From Alloascoidea africana (lineage: Eukaryota; Ascomycota; Alloascoideomycetes; Alloascoideales; Alloascoideaceae): a stretch of DNA of 64,000 nt. Made by a program: the position numbers and the translations under genes. Under the pieces are notes generated by a model. It was not told the origin of the DNA and searched no databases. It was given only the letters and a program-made list of their open reading frames with translations. Below are positions 1 through 9,576 of the stretch, piece by piece. The stretch is from assembly GCA_030581615.1 (NCBI GenBank), contig JAKTTT010000007.1:310001-374000 (forward strand), read 5' to 3'. The stretch's first letter is position 1, and each line of letters begins with the position of its first letter.

Positions 1-2
1 AA

Positions 3-3000
3 GTGCAAGAACAAGAACTCGAACATGAGTATGAACACCGCGATGGAATCGACATTGACAAACTCATCACCGAGGACAGATGGGAGCTCAACGTTTCGAT
101 GCCCATACCTCCCAGCTTGGCCAAGTGTATCCAGGACTGCTCCATCGAACGATACATCAGAGTCAGACACAAGCTCCGCGTAGCCGTGGCCTTGCTGAAT
201 CCCGACGGCCACACCTCCAAGATCAGAGCAGCAATCCCCATGATTCTCTTCATCTCCCCGAACGTGCCCATCTCGTGTGTTCGCACTCCTCTCGATTGGA
301 CCTCTCTGCCCGAGTCCGCGGAAACCACAGGTGGTGCCAAACCCCGTAGAAGAAGCCGTAGCTCTAGCAGAAGCGCTCTCGGGTTTTTGGGCCTTCGCCT
401 CTCCTCCTCCAGGAAAAACTTGGTCGCCGCTGAAGATGAAGAGCCTACCGAGGAAACACTATTCCCACCCACGGGAAACGGCCAGGGCCAGGGCCAGGGC
501 CAGGGCCAACGCCAAGGCTCTGTGACAGATATTGAGGTCTACGCACCGCCAAACTACGAAGACCATATTTATGACCGGCTATGGAGCGACATTCCTGTGT
601 CTGCCTTCACCACTCCCATTGCATCTGGTGCCTCGAGCCCACGCCGTGGGAGCATGGTGAGGTCCAGAGAATCCTCTCTGAGCATCACCCCAGCTGCTCT
701 TGAAAGCCAGCAATTTTTAGCCCCATTGCCTTACAACTTTTCAACTCCTTCTGTGAACATTGACCCTATTGAAATTGGGGGTGGTGAGCTGGGACATACT
801 CCAGAAGATCGAGATGGGTTTGTGTTTAACCCCGGTCAATCTCCCGAATATTCACACATTTCGCGTGCAAACTCCCCAATGCTGACTCCTTTGATCCGAC
901 CCGACACTATAGAGGAACAACAACCGGACGACGTTTGTGATTTGTCGAGAGTGCCCTCTTATAAAACCGCACTAAAGGCAATTGATCAAGTGCCGTTTCC
1001 TCAAGATCCAACTCCAAACTACGAGCCGAGTCCACAGAGTGCACGGAGTACACGCCCACAACCTCTTGCTGTGGCCATGGGTGGTGGTTCCCGAACCCGA
1101 TCCAGATCAAACTCTGCCAGATCTCTTTCAAACCTGTCCTCGAATCAAAGCGCAATTGCAATGATGGCCCTCCGAAACAACACAAACCTCTCATTGGCAC
1201 CTCCCCAATCCTCTAGATCTCCATACATGACTAGAAACGGTCCAAATCTCACTTCTTCCGGGGTGGTGGGCCAAACCACGGGCCTACGTTCGAGATCTTC
1301 AAGCCGTGTAAGCCTGGTGGGCTCAAGTCCCAGCCAAATGACATCCTCGCCTATTCCAATTCCCGATTCCATCTCCGTCAACTCCAATTCAGCCACAGGT
1401 TCATATTCAGGGCTGGCCATATCGCCCGTGTCTTCACGGTACAACAATGATACATCATCCAGTAATGTGTCGTCACTCCAGGCCTTGAGATGTGGTGGTA
1501 ACAGTGGTGGTGTTGCGCGAAATGGCTCATTCCCAAGTCTCAACATCTCGCTTTCCCCACCACCACCACCTTCTTACAATACCAATGGATACGTTTCCAG
1601 TACGCGGAAAAGATCAAATACAAGTACAGGTGTAACCCCCACAATTGTAACCTCGGCTGGTGGTCCCGTTGCTGTTGAATACCATGGTTTTTATAGCCAA
1701 AAGCATGTAGGAAATTCCAGTTCTGGTAACAACAACAACAACAACAACAACAACAATACGGACAAGAACAAATTGCAATCTCAACAGTCTTCTTCTGGCT
1801 CGACCAGTCCGATATTGATTAAAAATATGGGCAATGATGTTCGTCGGAAAACCCATTCTCGTTCGAAATCTGAGATGAATACAAGTACTGTTGTCCCACC
1901 AAATTCTTTAACTGGAGAGGTGGTTAAAGATTCAGAGGCATACTCCATTTTTTTGAATGTGCCCAATTTAAACCCTGCATCAACGACTTTGGACCATGAC
2001 CCAACCATGATGGGATCAGGTGTCACTGCGGAAAACAAGTCAAAGACTCTGCTTTCGCCATTTGAGATCCAACCTTGTGATCCAGCAGAAGCAAATGGAG
2101 GGATTGATCCATTGGAAAAATCCAGCCCGATAGCCTCCTCCTCCTCCTCCTCATCATCATCATCATCATCATCATCACAGTTTCTTTCAAAGGGGAAAGG
2201 AAAGGAGAAGGATGCTCCCGCCGTTCAAACCCTTAAACCGGCGACGGTTACGGGACGAAAGAACAGTTTGACTCCAGAGCCTCTCACATCCCCATCCTTG
2301 AAGGAAACACAAAATCCGAGCATTATTGGATCCCCAGCACAACTTACAAGGAGAAATGGAAGCATCCGAGATGCTCATCCTCCGCTGCCATCGCATCCTC
2401 CTCCACCACCTCCTTCATCGGAATCTCCAAAGCATAGAGCATCACTAAGCATTACCACATCTCTTACTAGCGAAGAGGTCGTCATCAACTTGGAAAATAC
2501 TTTGGCTTGGAGGGCTACGGGATCACCATACTCAATAAAGAGAAACTCGACGAGTTCCGCTACATATGAAATTGAGAAATCACCACCCCCGAATTATCCT
2601 CCTCCTCCTCCACCACCACCGCCATCAAAACCCCCACCAGCTCCTCCAGAACAGGAGCAGAATCTGAATCAGGAAAGGGAACCTGAATCCGAGCTTCGAC
2701 AATTCGAATCTAGATCATCTTCTGTATACTCGTCGTCTTTTGAAGAAACAGATCACGCCTACCCTCCCCGTCCTACTCAACCACCCGCTTCAATTCCTGG
2801 TTCATCCATGGTCTCCACTGTTCCTTCAACAACGACAAACGTGAGATCCAGTTATGCCACCACACGAACCTCAGAGTCGTCGATCTTGGGAAGAGCACTC
2901 ATAACTTCAACTCAAGCAGCTCTAGCTTCAATAGCCATGGGCCAGACAACAAGACCCACCACCACCACTGATACCCATTATCACCATGGACATTCCAGCT

Positions 3001-3068
3001 CGTCTTATGTGTCAGATAAGAGAAGATCTTCTCGTGATCAACCCCGAAATCAGTATCAGAATCGATGA
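3..3068 (+). CDS. Rod1/Rog3-like arrestin-related trafficking adaptor (5' end outside window)
   Basis: Only the C-terminal ~1020 residues are in the window; the frame is open to the left edge and has no ATG there, so the start lies upstream. Residues ~15-90 match the end of an arrestin C-domain (RHKLRV, INPDGH-like NPDGH, then an FISPNVP strand). The rest is low-complexity and Ser/Thr/Pro-rich. It carries PPxY motifs for Rsp5-type ubiquitin ligases: PPNY near residue 183 followed by EDHIYDRLW, PPSY near 523 and PPNY near 863. Poly-Asn, poly-Ser and poly-Pro tracts lie in the tail. Family knowledge: these adaptors bring Rsp5 to plasma-membrane transporters, often hexose transporters, to trigger endocytosis. 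The PPNY-EDxIYDxLW context suggests Rod1/Rog3 rather than Aly or Art1; that subfamily call is inference. Confidence 0.8.
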   Translation: MQEQELEHEYEHRDGIDIDKLITEDRWELNVSMPIPPSLAKCIQDCSIERYIRVRHKLRVAVALLNPDGHTSKIRAAIPMILFISPNVPISCVRTPLDWTSLPESAETTGGAKPRRRSRSSSRSALGFLGLRLSSSRKNLVAAEDEEPTEETLFPPTGNGQGQGQGQGQRQGSVTDIEVYAPPNYEDHIYDRLWSDIPVSAFTTPIASGASSPRRGSMVRSRESSLSITPAALESQQFLAPLPYNFSTPSVNIDPIEIGGGELGHTPEDRDGFVFNPGQSPEYSHISRANSPMLTPLIRPDTIEEQQPDDVCDLSRVPSYKTALKAIDQVPFPQDPTPNYEPSPQSARSTRPQPLAVAMGGGSRTRSRSNSARSLSNLSSNQSAIAMMALRNNTNLSLAPPQSSRSPYMTRNGPNLTSSGVVGQTTGLRSRSSSRVSLVGSSPSQMTSSPIPIPDSISVNSNSATGSYSGLAISPVSSRYNNDTSSSNVSSLQALRCGGNSGGVARNGSFPSLNISLSPPPPPSYNTNGYVSSTRKRSNTSTGVTPTIVTSAGGPVAVEYHGFYSQKHVGNSSSGNNNNNNNNNNTDKNKLQSQQSSSGSTSPILIKNMGNDVRRKTHSRSKSEMNTSTVVPPNSLTGEVVKDSEAYSIFLNVPNLNPASTTLDHDPTMMGSGVTAENKSKTLLSPFEIQPCDPAEANGGIDPLEKSSPIASSSSSSSSSSSSSSQFLSKGKGKEKDAPAVQTLKPATVTGRKNSLTPEPLTSPSLKETQNPSIIGSPAQLTRRNGSIRDAHPPLPSHPPPPPPSSESPKHRASLSITTSLTSEEVVINLENTLAWRATGSPYSIKRNSTSSATYEIEKSPPPNYPPPPPPPPPSKPPPAPPEQEQNLNQEREPESELRQFESRSSSVYSSSFEETDHAYPPRPTQPPASIPGSSMVSTVPSTTTNVRSSYATTRTSESSILGRALITSTQAALASIAMGQTTRPTTTTDTHYHHGHSSSSYVSDKRRSSRDQPRNQYQNR
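1728..1756 (+). repeat. (AAC)n trinucleotide tract encoding poly-Asn
   Basis: About nine AAC units in frame inside the arrestin-adaptor gene encode a run of asparagines. Such tracts are length-polymorphic in yeasts. Confidence 0.9.
2134..2178 (+). repeat. (TCC)n-(TCA)n tract encoding poly-Ser
   Basis: In-frame TCC then TCA units give a run of about fourteen serines in the disordered tail of the arrestin-adaptor gene. Confidence 0.9.
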
Positions 3069-3696
3069 CAATGGTTAAAAAGAGGTCATCGAGAAAAAAA
3101 AAAGAACAAAAAATTGGGATTTTGGTGGAACAACAATAAATGCATCTCATTGCAGTTTCAACTTTCTTTTGCATTTTTTTTTTTTTTTTTTAGTTATGAA
3201 TAATAATAAAAAAATGGGAGTCATATACTGTATGTATCTTCAAAAGTTTTACATTCACTGATTTGTTCTATTTTGTATTTTGTATTTTGTATTTTGTATT
3301 TTGCCTTTTTTCCTTTTTTTTTTGATCATTTACATTCCTCCTCCTCATTATCTATTGGATATATTTCCTACAGACGAGGAATTTTTAAAACATGGTCTTT
3401 AGATTATCATCTCTACTTTTCTTATCTTGGTTTTGTTTTTTTTACATATTCATCAAAAATAGGCGACATTTTTTTTTTGTTTTCTAATGAATTAGATTCT
3501 ATGTAATCTTCTACGTAAATTAGAAAGGAGAAAAAAGGGAGAGGGAAGCAAAAGAAACCGTATCGTTTTTAATGCAATAGGAAAAGAAAAAAAGAAATTT
3601 TGGAGTTATGTGATTGCTACAACCTGATAACTAAGAAGAAGAAGTCACTAGGAAGTCACTTACTTCTACACAGCTTCTAGTCGGCCTTATTATCCA
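3069..3696. other. Intergenic, AT-rich, with poly-T runs
   Basis: 3' flank of the arrestin-adaptor gene. It holds long T runs and a TATTTTG array but no supportable gene. The short open frame at 3273-3506 is made of the repeat and poly-T and is not credible. Confidence 0.7.
3269..3303 (+). repeat. Five tandem TATTTTG heptamers
   Basis: Five exact back-to-back copies of TATTTTG lie 200 bp past the arrestin-adaptor stop. Probably a minisatellite seed; no function is evident. Confidence 0.9.
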
Positions 3697-3930
3697 GTGC
3701 TCAGCGTTCCGGTCGGCTCATCAATGTACCCCTACTCCAACACATACATCACAGATGGAACCATCGACAATGAAGACGAAGAAGCGAATTTATCTGTCGC
3801 AAAATCCAAGTATCAAATTCCAAATTCCTTTGCAGATGTAATCAGGAGCCCGCAGAAATCAAAGTGGCTTCTAGCGTGTGAAGAAGAAATGAAAGCGCTG
3901 AAAGATAACAGTGTGTTTGAATTTGTGTTT
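3697..3930 (+). mobile_element. Fossil Ty1/copia pol fragment (start of reverse transcriptase region)
   Basis: A short open stretch resembles the N-terminal edge of a copia-type reverse transcriptase domain, around SFADVIRSP and a W-x4-EEEMKAL motif typical of the RVT_2 family. Nothing else of the element's coding region is present. It lies just upstream of a solo LTR in the same orientation, so the two are probably remains of one insertion. Broken and old. Confidence 0.65.
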
Positions 3931-4025
3931 TTGCTTTTTTTTTTTTTCTTTTAGTTGCTAGTTGGAAAACTTGTTTGTTGTTCCCTTCTTGTGAAGCGGT
4001 CAAGTTCATTTTAGACTATCCTTGT

Positions 4026-4159
4026 TGTTAGGACTCGGGTGATATCCATTCCGCGTAAGCTCGGTCTATAGCTATATAAGTAGTTAGATCCCTATTCTAT
4101 AACAATTCAGCAGCTATGTGTGTGAATCACTGACCTATAGCTTCCTTCCGGACCTAACA
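4026..4159 (+). mobile_element. Solo LTR, Ty1/copia-like fossil
   Basis: The sequence runs from TGTTAGG to CCTAACA, giving the terminal inverted TGTTAG/CTAACA expected of a retroelement LTR. It has an internal TATATAAG box near 4073. At 134 bp it is short for a Ty1-type LTR. A second partial copy of its 3' end, about 90% identical over 50 bp, lies inverted at 34942-34993, which shows that this is a dispersed repeat. It follows a pol remnant in the same orientation. Confidence 0.7.
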
Positions 4160-4334
4160 CTTGTAACGATCAATACAAACTAGATCTAGATTCTACAATC
4201 ACAATAGAATCATTCAAGAATGGTTTAATAAAGAACATAATATAATAACAATAAAAATTTTACAGACAAAAAAAAAATACAAAAGAAGACTATTGTTACA
4301 AAAACATTAGACATTGTCTACTTTTTATCATAAC

Positions 4335-6620
4335 CTAGACCTTTCGATTTGTATTGGTATTAGCGTTTGTGGGTCTATAACGAGAAAAATAACTATTCAC
4401 ACTGAGCGTTGATGACGCCAGAGGAATAGAAAAATCCGGATTCGAATCCAATATCGCAACGTGTGCTTTTGTAAGGGTCATCGATTCTTCATGATCCTGC
4501 TGATCGTTCTCGTATTGGATATCTCGAACATTATGATGATGGTGATGATGATGATGAACAGGAGAAGGAGAGAAATGGGGATTTCCCAAGTACATGGGTG
4601 ACCCAGGTTCTTCTGGCTTTCTTTCCCGCTCTCGCTCTATATTATGATTCGAGTTCATGTGCATTTGAGCAGTCGCTGCTGTGTATTCTGGGGGTTGGGA
4701 TCGGTATATAAGAGGTGTTGATCTTGATCTTGGAGGAGGTGGGAAACTTTGATGAGGAACCGAACTTGGGAAATACGTCTCAAAGTTATCAGAACCAGAT
4801 CTCATCATCTGGTGTCTCATATTCACTCGTCTCTGATGTATTTGCTCCTGTGTCTGAATTGAACTCCTCCGAATCATCAAGTGCTGTGAGGGAGATGGTG
4901 TAGATGTTGGACTATGTGAAAACGCCGTGTTCGTGTTGTTGTTGCTACCAATTGGAGGCGACGACCTTTTCAAATTCAGATTTGTGCTTATCGTAGGCAT
5001 ACTATTACGTCTCTTATTACCCAAAGATGTTGACGAGTGATTCATTTTCATCGACGAGTAAGGCAACTCGGAAAGTCGATCTTGTCCACCACCACCTCCT
5101 TCTTGTGTCGGCTTTTGACCCATTGATGGGTATGCTGAACTACCAGTCAACAAATAATCTGAATTGCTTCTCAGCGAGGGAAGCCATTCCGAAGACGTAT
5201 TTGGATTCACTTGCGGGCTTTCGTGGTTCCTATTTCGCAATTTCAATTGAGGTGATTGTCTACTGGGTACATGCCGGTGTCTTTCCGGTAAAGCTCTTTG
5301 CCCTCTTTGTATTCCATTTCCCAGGTTTGCAATTTGCGGCGCTGAAACAGCTTGAGGGATACGTTCATGGGGCACGATAGGGTTCTGACTTGGCGAAAAG
5401 TATTTTGAATGTTGAGGATGAGGAGAGCGCTCTCTTGGACGTGGATTTTTTCCGCGAGTTCCATTTACCAATTGAGGGCCAGCACCAATACCACTATCTG
5501 ATGCGTCTTTCAAATCGCCGATTCTGCCCTCTCTCGCGTAGTCGATTTCTTTTGAAAATGGTTTCGGTGTGTTTAAACTGAGATCTTTCTCTACGCGCGG
5601 ATCACAACTTTTAAAGTATTCATCTCCACTTTGAATTTCTTGTGTATGAGATGATGATCCAGAGGAATTTTCACGAGTTTCTAACCAACGGTGTTGATAT
5701 TCCCGTTCGTCTAAATCTCCATTTGGTGTAGTAGAGGTTGCATGTCCATAGCCAACTGTTTCAGCCAATTGCTTATCTGAACTACTCGTATCTAAGCTGT
5801 TGTAGAGCATATTTGTTATTGTGACCATAGTATCCAACGATTGACTGCTTTTCTCAATTACACAAGTATCTTGCTTTTCTTTATCCATTCCCGAACCGTC
5901 GTTGTTGGTGCCATTTTTCCCTCCACAGTCGCTATGCGTTCGTGATGTCAACTGGGTATTTAATGAAGAGTTGTTGCTTTCACGAAGCCTTTCAATTCCC
6001 TTTTCTATATCGTCATGAGTTGCGTTTTTGAGAGAAGTCGAGCTGCTGTTGGAAGAAATTGAACTTGATCTCCTTATGATCCCAACGGAAGCTGATACAA
6101 GACTGAATACATTTATAATAAAGGCTATAATAACGAAATAGGAGCCGATTTCCAAATGAGGAATGAAAAGAATAATATCTGCCACAAAGCATATCGTACT
6201 AATTGCGAAAGATAAAAACGCAACACAAAATACTAGACCAGGCCAAACCTTGCTTTTTTCAACAGTGTTGTGTTTTTTGAAAATGTCAAGGGTTAATACG
6301 ACAAGGGCAAATCCGCAGGCAATGAAAGATAAAAGAGCCGCGATTGGATGGATTATTAGCAGTTTTGACGCGTTTCTTCTAATCTGTGGCGAGGCTGTCC
6401 ATGATCCTGATCCTGTCAAATCTGTAACCTCATATAGCACGTTGTAGGAACAATCAGAGGAACTTTTACAAAAGCCAAGAACGCCAAACTGAGTCCCATT
6501 ATATTTCGATAATGCAATTGAATGGATGACAGGTGTTGTTATGGTGCTTATTAATAGGAATATTGCAGATATTAACGATAGGATAGCTACTACTGCTGCT
6601 GTCAGAGTCTGTAAGCCCAT
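4335..6620 (-). CDS. Rim9/PalI-family membrane protein, long-tailed paralogue 1
   Basis: 761 residues in one exon. The first ~185 residues form a SUR7/PalI four-helix module: helix 1 at ~5-27, an extracellular loop with FGVLGFC and a second cysteine, a LLIIHPIAA entry into helix 2 at ~88-110, then helices at ~125-150 and ~160-182 ending in a basic RRSSS stop. The remaining ~570 residues are disordered, Ser/Asn/Pro-rich, with a poly-His run. Near the end is NPDFS (727-731), also found in the paralogue at 32208-34478. Known family role: Rim9/PalI helps place the Rim21/PalH pH sensor at the plasma membrane in the alkaline-response (Rim101) pathway. Which of the two copies is the RIM9 orthologue cannot be told from sequence alone. 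Confidence 0.85.
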   Translation of the reverse strand: MGLQTLTAAVVAILSLISAIFLLISTITTPVIHSIALSKYNGTQFGVLGFCKSSSDCSYNVLYEVTDLTGSGSWTASPQIRRNASKLLIIHPIAALLSFIACGFALVVLTLDIFKKHNTVEKSKVWPGLVFCVAFLSFAISTICFVADIILFIPHLEIGSYFVIIAFIINVFSLVSASVGIIRRSSSISSNSSSTSLKNATHDDIEKGIERLRESNNSSLNTQLTSRTHSDCGGKNGTNNDGSGMDKEKQDTCVIEKSSQSLDTMVTITNMLYNSLDTSSSDKQLAETVGYGHATSTTPNGDLDEREYQHRWLETRENSSGSSSHTQEIQSGDEYFKSCDPRVEKDLSLNTPKPFSKEIDYAREGRIGDLKDASDSGIGAGPQLVNGTRGKNPRPRERSPHPQHSKYFSPSQNPIVPHERIPQAVSAPQIANLGNGIQRGQRALPERHRHVPSRQSPQLKLRNRNHESPQVNPNTSSEWLPSLRSNSDYLLTGSSAYPSMGQKPTQEGGGGGQDRLSELPYSSMKMNHSSTSLGNKRRNSMPTISTNLNLKRSSPPIGSNNNTNTAFSHSPTSTPSPSQHLMIRRSSIQTQEQIHQRRVNMRHQMMRSGSDNFETYFPSSVPHQSFPPPPRSRSTPLIYRSQPPEYTAATAQMHMNSNHNIERERERKPEEPGSPMYLGNPHFSPSPVHHHHHHHHNVRDIQYENDQQDHEESMTLTKAHVAILDSNPDFSIPLASSTLSVNSYFSRYRPTNANTNTNRKV

Positions 6621-9576
6621 TGATCATGAAACCGAACGTAGTGAGGAGGACGTCAGCGAGTGTCTGGCGAAAGGCAGCGAAAGGCAAAGGGTAGCGACGA
6701 ACGAGCACAGAGAAAAGGCAAGCACCATGGTGGAAAAGGGAGCGTTTTGAGGGATTGGACAGTTTATAACACATATCTGGTTTGGGCATAAAGAGTAGGA
6801 GAAAGAGGAAGTTGTGGTTGAATCTGCACTATATGTCACTTTGAAATTTTCGAGATTCAGGGTTAAGTTTGTGCCTAAAAGTTAAATCCTAGCAACCGAG
6901 ATCTCTCAAAGCGTTGGGCATTTAAAGCTATAAAATACATATATCCACTACTAGATGATAGTGACCGTTAACACCGTACTCAATAGACAAAAACATAACA
7001 AGGTGATTTAATTCAATATGGTTAAATGCATGTTGAGAGAAAATAAAAAGTCGGCAAAGTGGAGATCAAATGAGATAAGAATCCTGTGTCCACTATCTAA
7101 AACCATAGAAGATAAAACTTTTGAGAGAAATCATCCCCGGCCCATATTAGCTAATTGGGATAACGAGATCAGATAGGGATAGGAGTCGGCAGGTACTATC
7201 ACTCTTCTGGTCCTAGCTTCAGCTAGAGGTAGACCAAATGTGTAGACGCACATACTTTTGAGAAAGAGCCTTGTCCAACACAGGAAATGGTTGTTCCTCT
7301 TAAATTATCGCTTTGAAATTAGTTCGGAATTTTTTTTTTTTGTTGGTTCTCAGTAGCGTTTCCGTTTCAGCTACCCCTAAACGCTCCCACTTGTACCTGA
7401 AATGCGTTTCTATTTATCAGCTTGTTGGGAAGGTATTATGGAGGTCAAGATTTGCAAGAAAAAAAAAGGTCCATACTCAGAATCCACAAAATAGATGGCG
7501 AAGACGATAGTAGTAGAACCCTCGTAGGCAAAAACTCGTGGTTGTGTTGTTTACAAAACTATTCTCTCGCGCGTTGTTAGAATCGGAGGAATAATAGTTT
7601 GAATCCACAACTTAGGCCCAGCAAACAAGCAAACAAGTAAGTGTCTATCAATAATCCCGTTATGGCAATTGATTTTCATTCAGAAATAAAACCTCAAGAA
7701 AGCCATGGCCAATGGAAGAAAGTCATGAACTTGAAGAATTTCAGATCTTTGGATACACTTGTCGGCATGCGAGCTTAAAGCCTAATGAGAGAGTCGTTAA
7801 TGTTTTGAATGGCCCAACTTCAAAGGCAGTGTTTTAAATCAGGACTTGAGATCTCTCCGATAGGAATAGTTTTTGCTAGATTATGGAAAATAGAATAAAG
7901 AGAACTGTGGCTTGAATACAAACGGGGTTTTTTCCAAGTGGGCGTTTTTCAAACTTACAGCTCTCTTCCCATTTTTGTTGAAGTTGCCTAATGTTGAACC
8001 TAGTCCATCAAGGTTTCTCAAAGTCTCAAACCCGCTTATGAGCTGGACACTCTCTACTTGCTAGATCATCTTCGATGGGCGCACGCCTAACACAGGAGGA
8101 GACTGTTCGTAGCTATCGTCTACGGAAAAGGTTCAAGAAATGACCAGAGAACAACAGTTCAGTTTTAAAAAGGCAATTGAAATGCTTATCAACTATTCTT
8201 GGAGGTTAGTTTATATCTACCTTGAATGCATTTGACGCCCATCGTCCGTTGACTCGACAGAAAAGTAACAAGTCTTTGAACAAAAAAGGTAAGATTCAAA
8301 GTTGTTACACAAACGCTAACCAATTAATTGTAATTCGATCCATTTCTTCAATAATCCGAAGCTGTATACCAATATCCCCGTACTTTTCATGGTACGGAAG
8401 GGACAATACTGTTAGCATGAAACGGAGATACCAAGCGTTAAAACGGTAATGCCATGAACAAGAAGAGACTTGGCTTTAGATGACATGTTCTATAGATGAG
8501 CATCAATAACAGAAAAAAGTTAAATGGTAGAGCTTTTTCTATTGCAAGCCAACAAAATCACATATGCCTGCTGCAGGTTTTACCAGGGAGAAGAGTGCCT
8601 GCCCAAACGGCCATCCACGGACATGCAACCAGGCCCAAAGGCTGCTGTTGGGGTGAAATGAGAAGCAATGTGCTTAGATAGCATTATATTTGAAGGTTAC
8701 AGGCTATTTCAAAGTATTGCAAGAGGTGGTGTCCTATAAAACAGTGATATCCGATGGATTACATAAATAAGTGATATAGAATTGGACCCTGCTATTGGGA
8801 TAAATCAAGGTCTTGATGCGCAGCAATTGAACAATTGAACGCTCTAGACCATCCATTTGTTTTCGAGAAAAACAACACTGCAGAAAGTTAGAACCAAGTG
8901 GCCCTGGCGTTGGTAAGGATGGTGCTTCATTTTTGGACAAACCAAAGCCGCTATTATCTTGCCTTTACAACCTTAAAAAATCACAAATAGATGTAGGAAT
9001 TACCTCATTCAATCCTTTGTTGTGAAGATTACTGAATTCAAGTAGAACATCTCTAAAACAAGGGATCCTTCCCATGCCAATTGAAGCTTAATATTTATTA
9101 TCTCTTATTTTTTTCTCGAGCCTTTTGGTCCCCCTCATTTATACACATTTGTCATATGGGTTTTGTCAATCTTTGCATCTGGTCTTATTTTAAAAACTAT
9201 ATCTTACTCTTGTTTGCGTAATGCAGGGCAACAAACTGCCCCCATTTGCAATCGGGTAAACTTTATGGCCCATCCAAGAAGAAAGAACAGTTTAAAGCTG
9301 CCAATTTCTTTACTACCTTTATCTTAGATTTTCTATTTCATCAGAAAAAAATGTAAATGACACAAAATGAGCGCTATGAAACAAGAGAATAAAATAGTGA
9401 TGCTATAAAAAAAATGCTAATAGAAACCATCGTCCTTTTTTTTTTATCCCCAAATATATATAATGAAGTCCAACCCAAGTAGTGTATGAAATAAGAATCA
9501 AGTTTGTTTACGATTCTGGTGGAACTGGTTTAGAGGTCACTTCAAGCATCAATAAATAATGCATAGTAACAGAGTA
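6621..9576. other. Gene-poor spacer, about 3 kb
   Basis: 5' flank of the Rim9-like gene and 3' flank of the Hal3-like gene. Only short open frames are present (65-96 residues, several starting at non-ATG codons), none with recognisable similarity or splice continuity. I found no tRNA-like A/B boxes. Length suggests decayed sequence or unrecognised non-coding transcription. Confidence 0.6.

Noticed and set aside
7313-7510. 65-codon frame with an apparent signal peptide
   Set aside because: The hydrophobic start derives from a poly-T run and the frame begins at TTG; no support as a gene.
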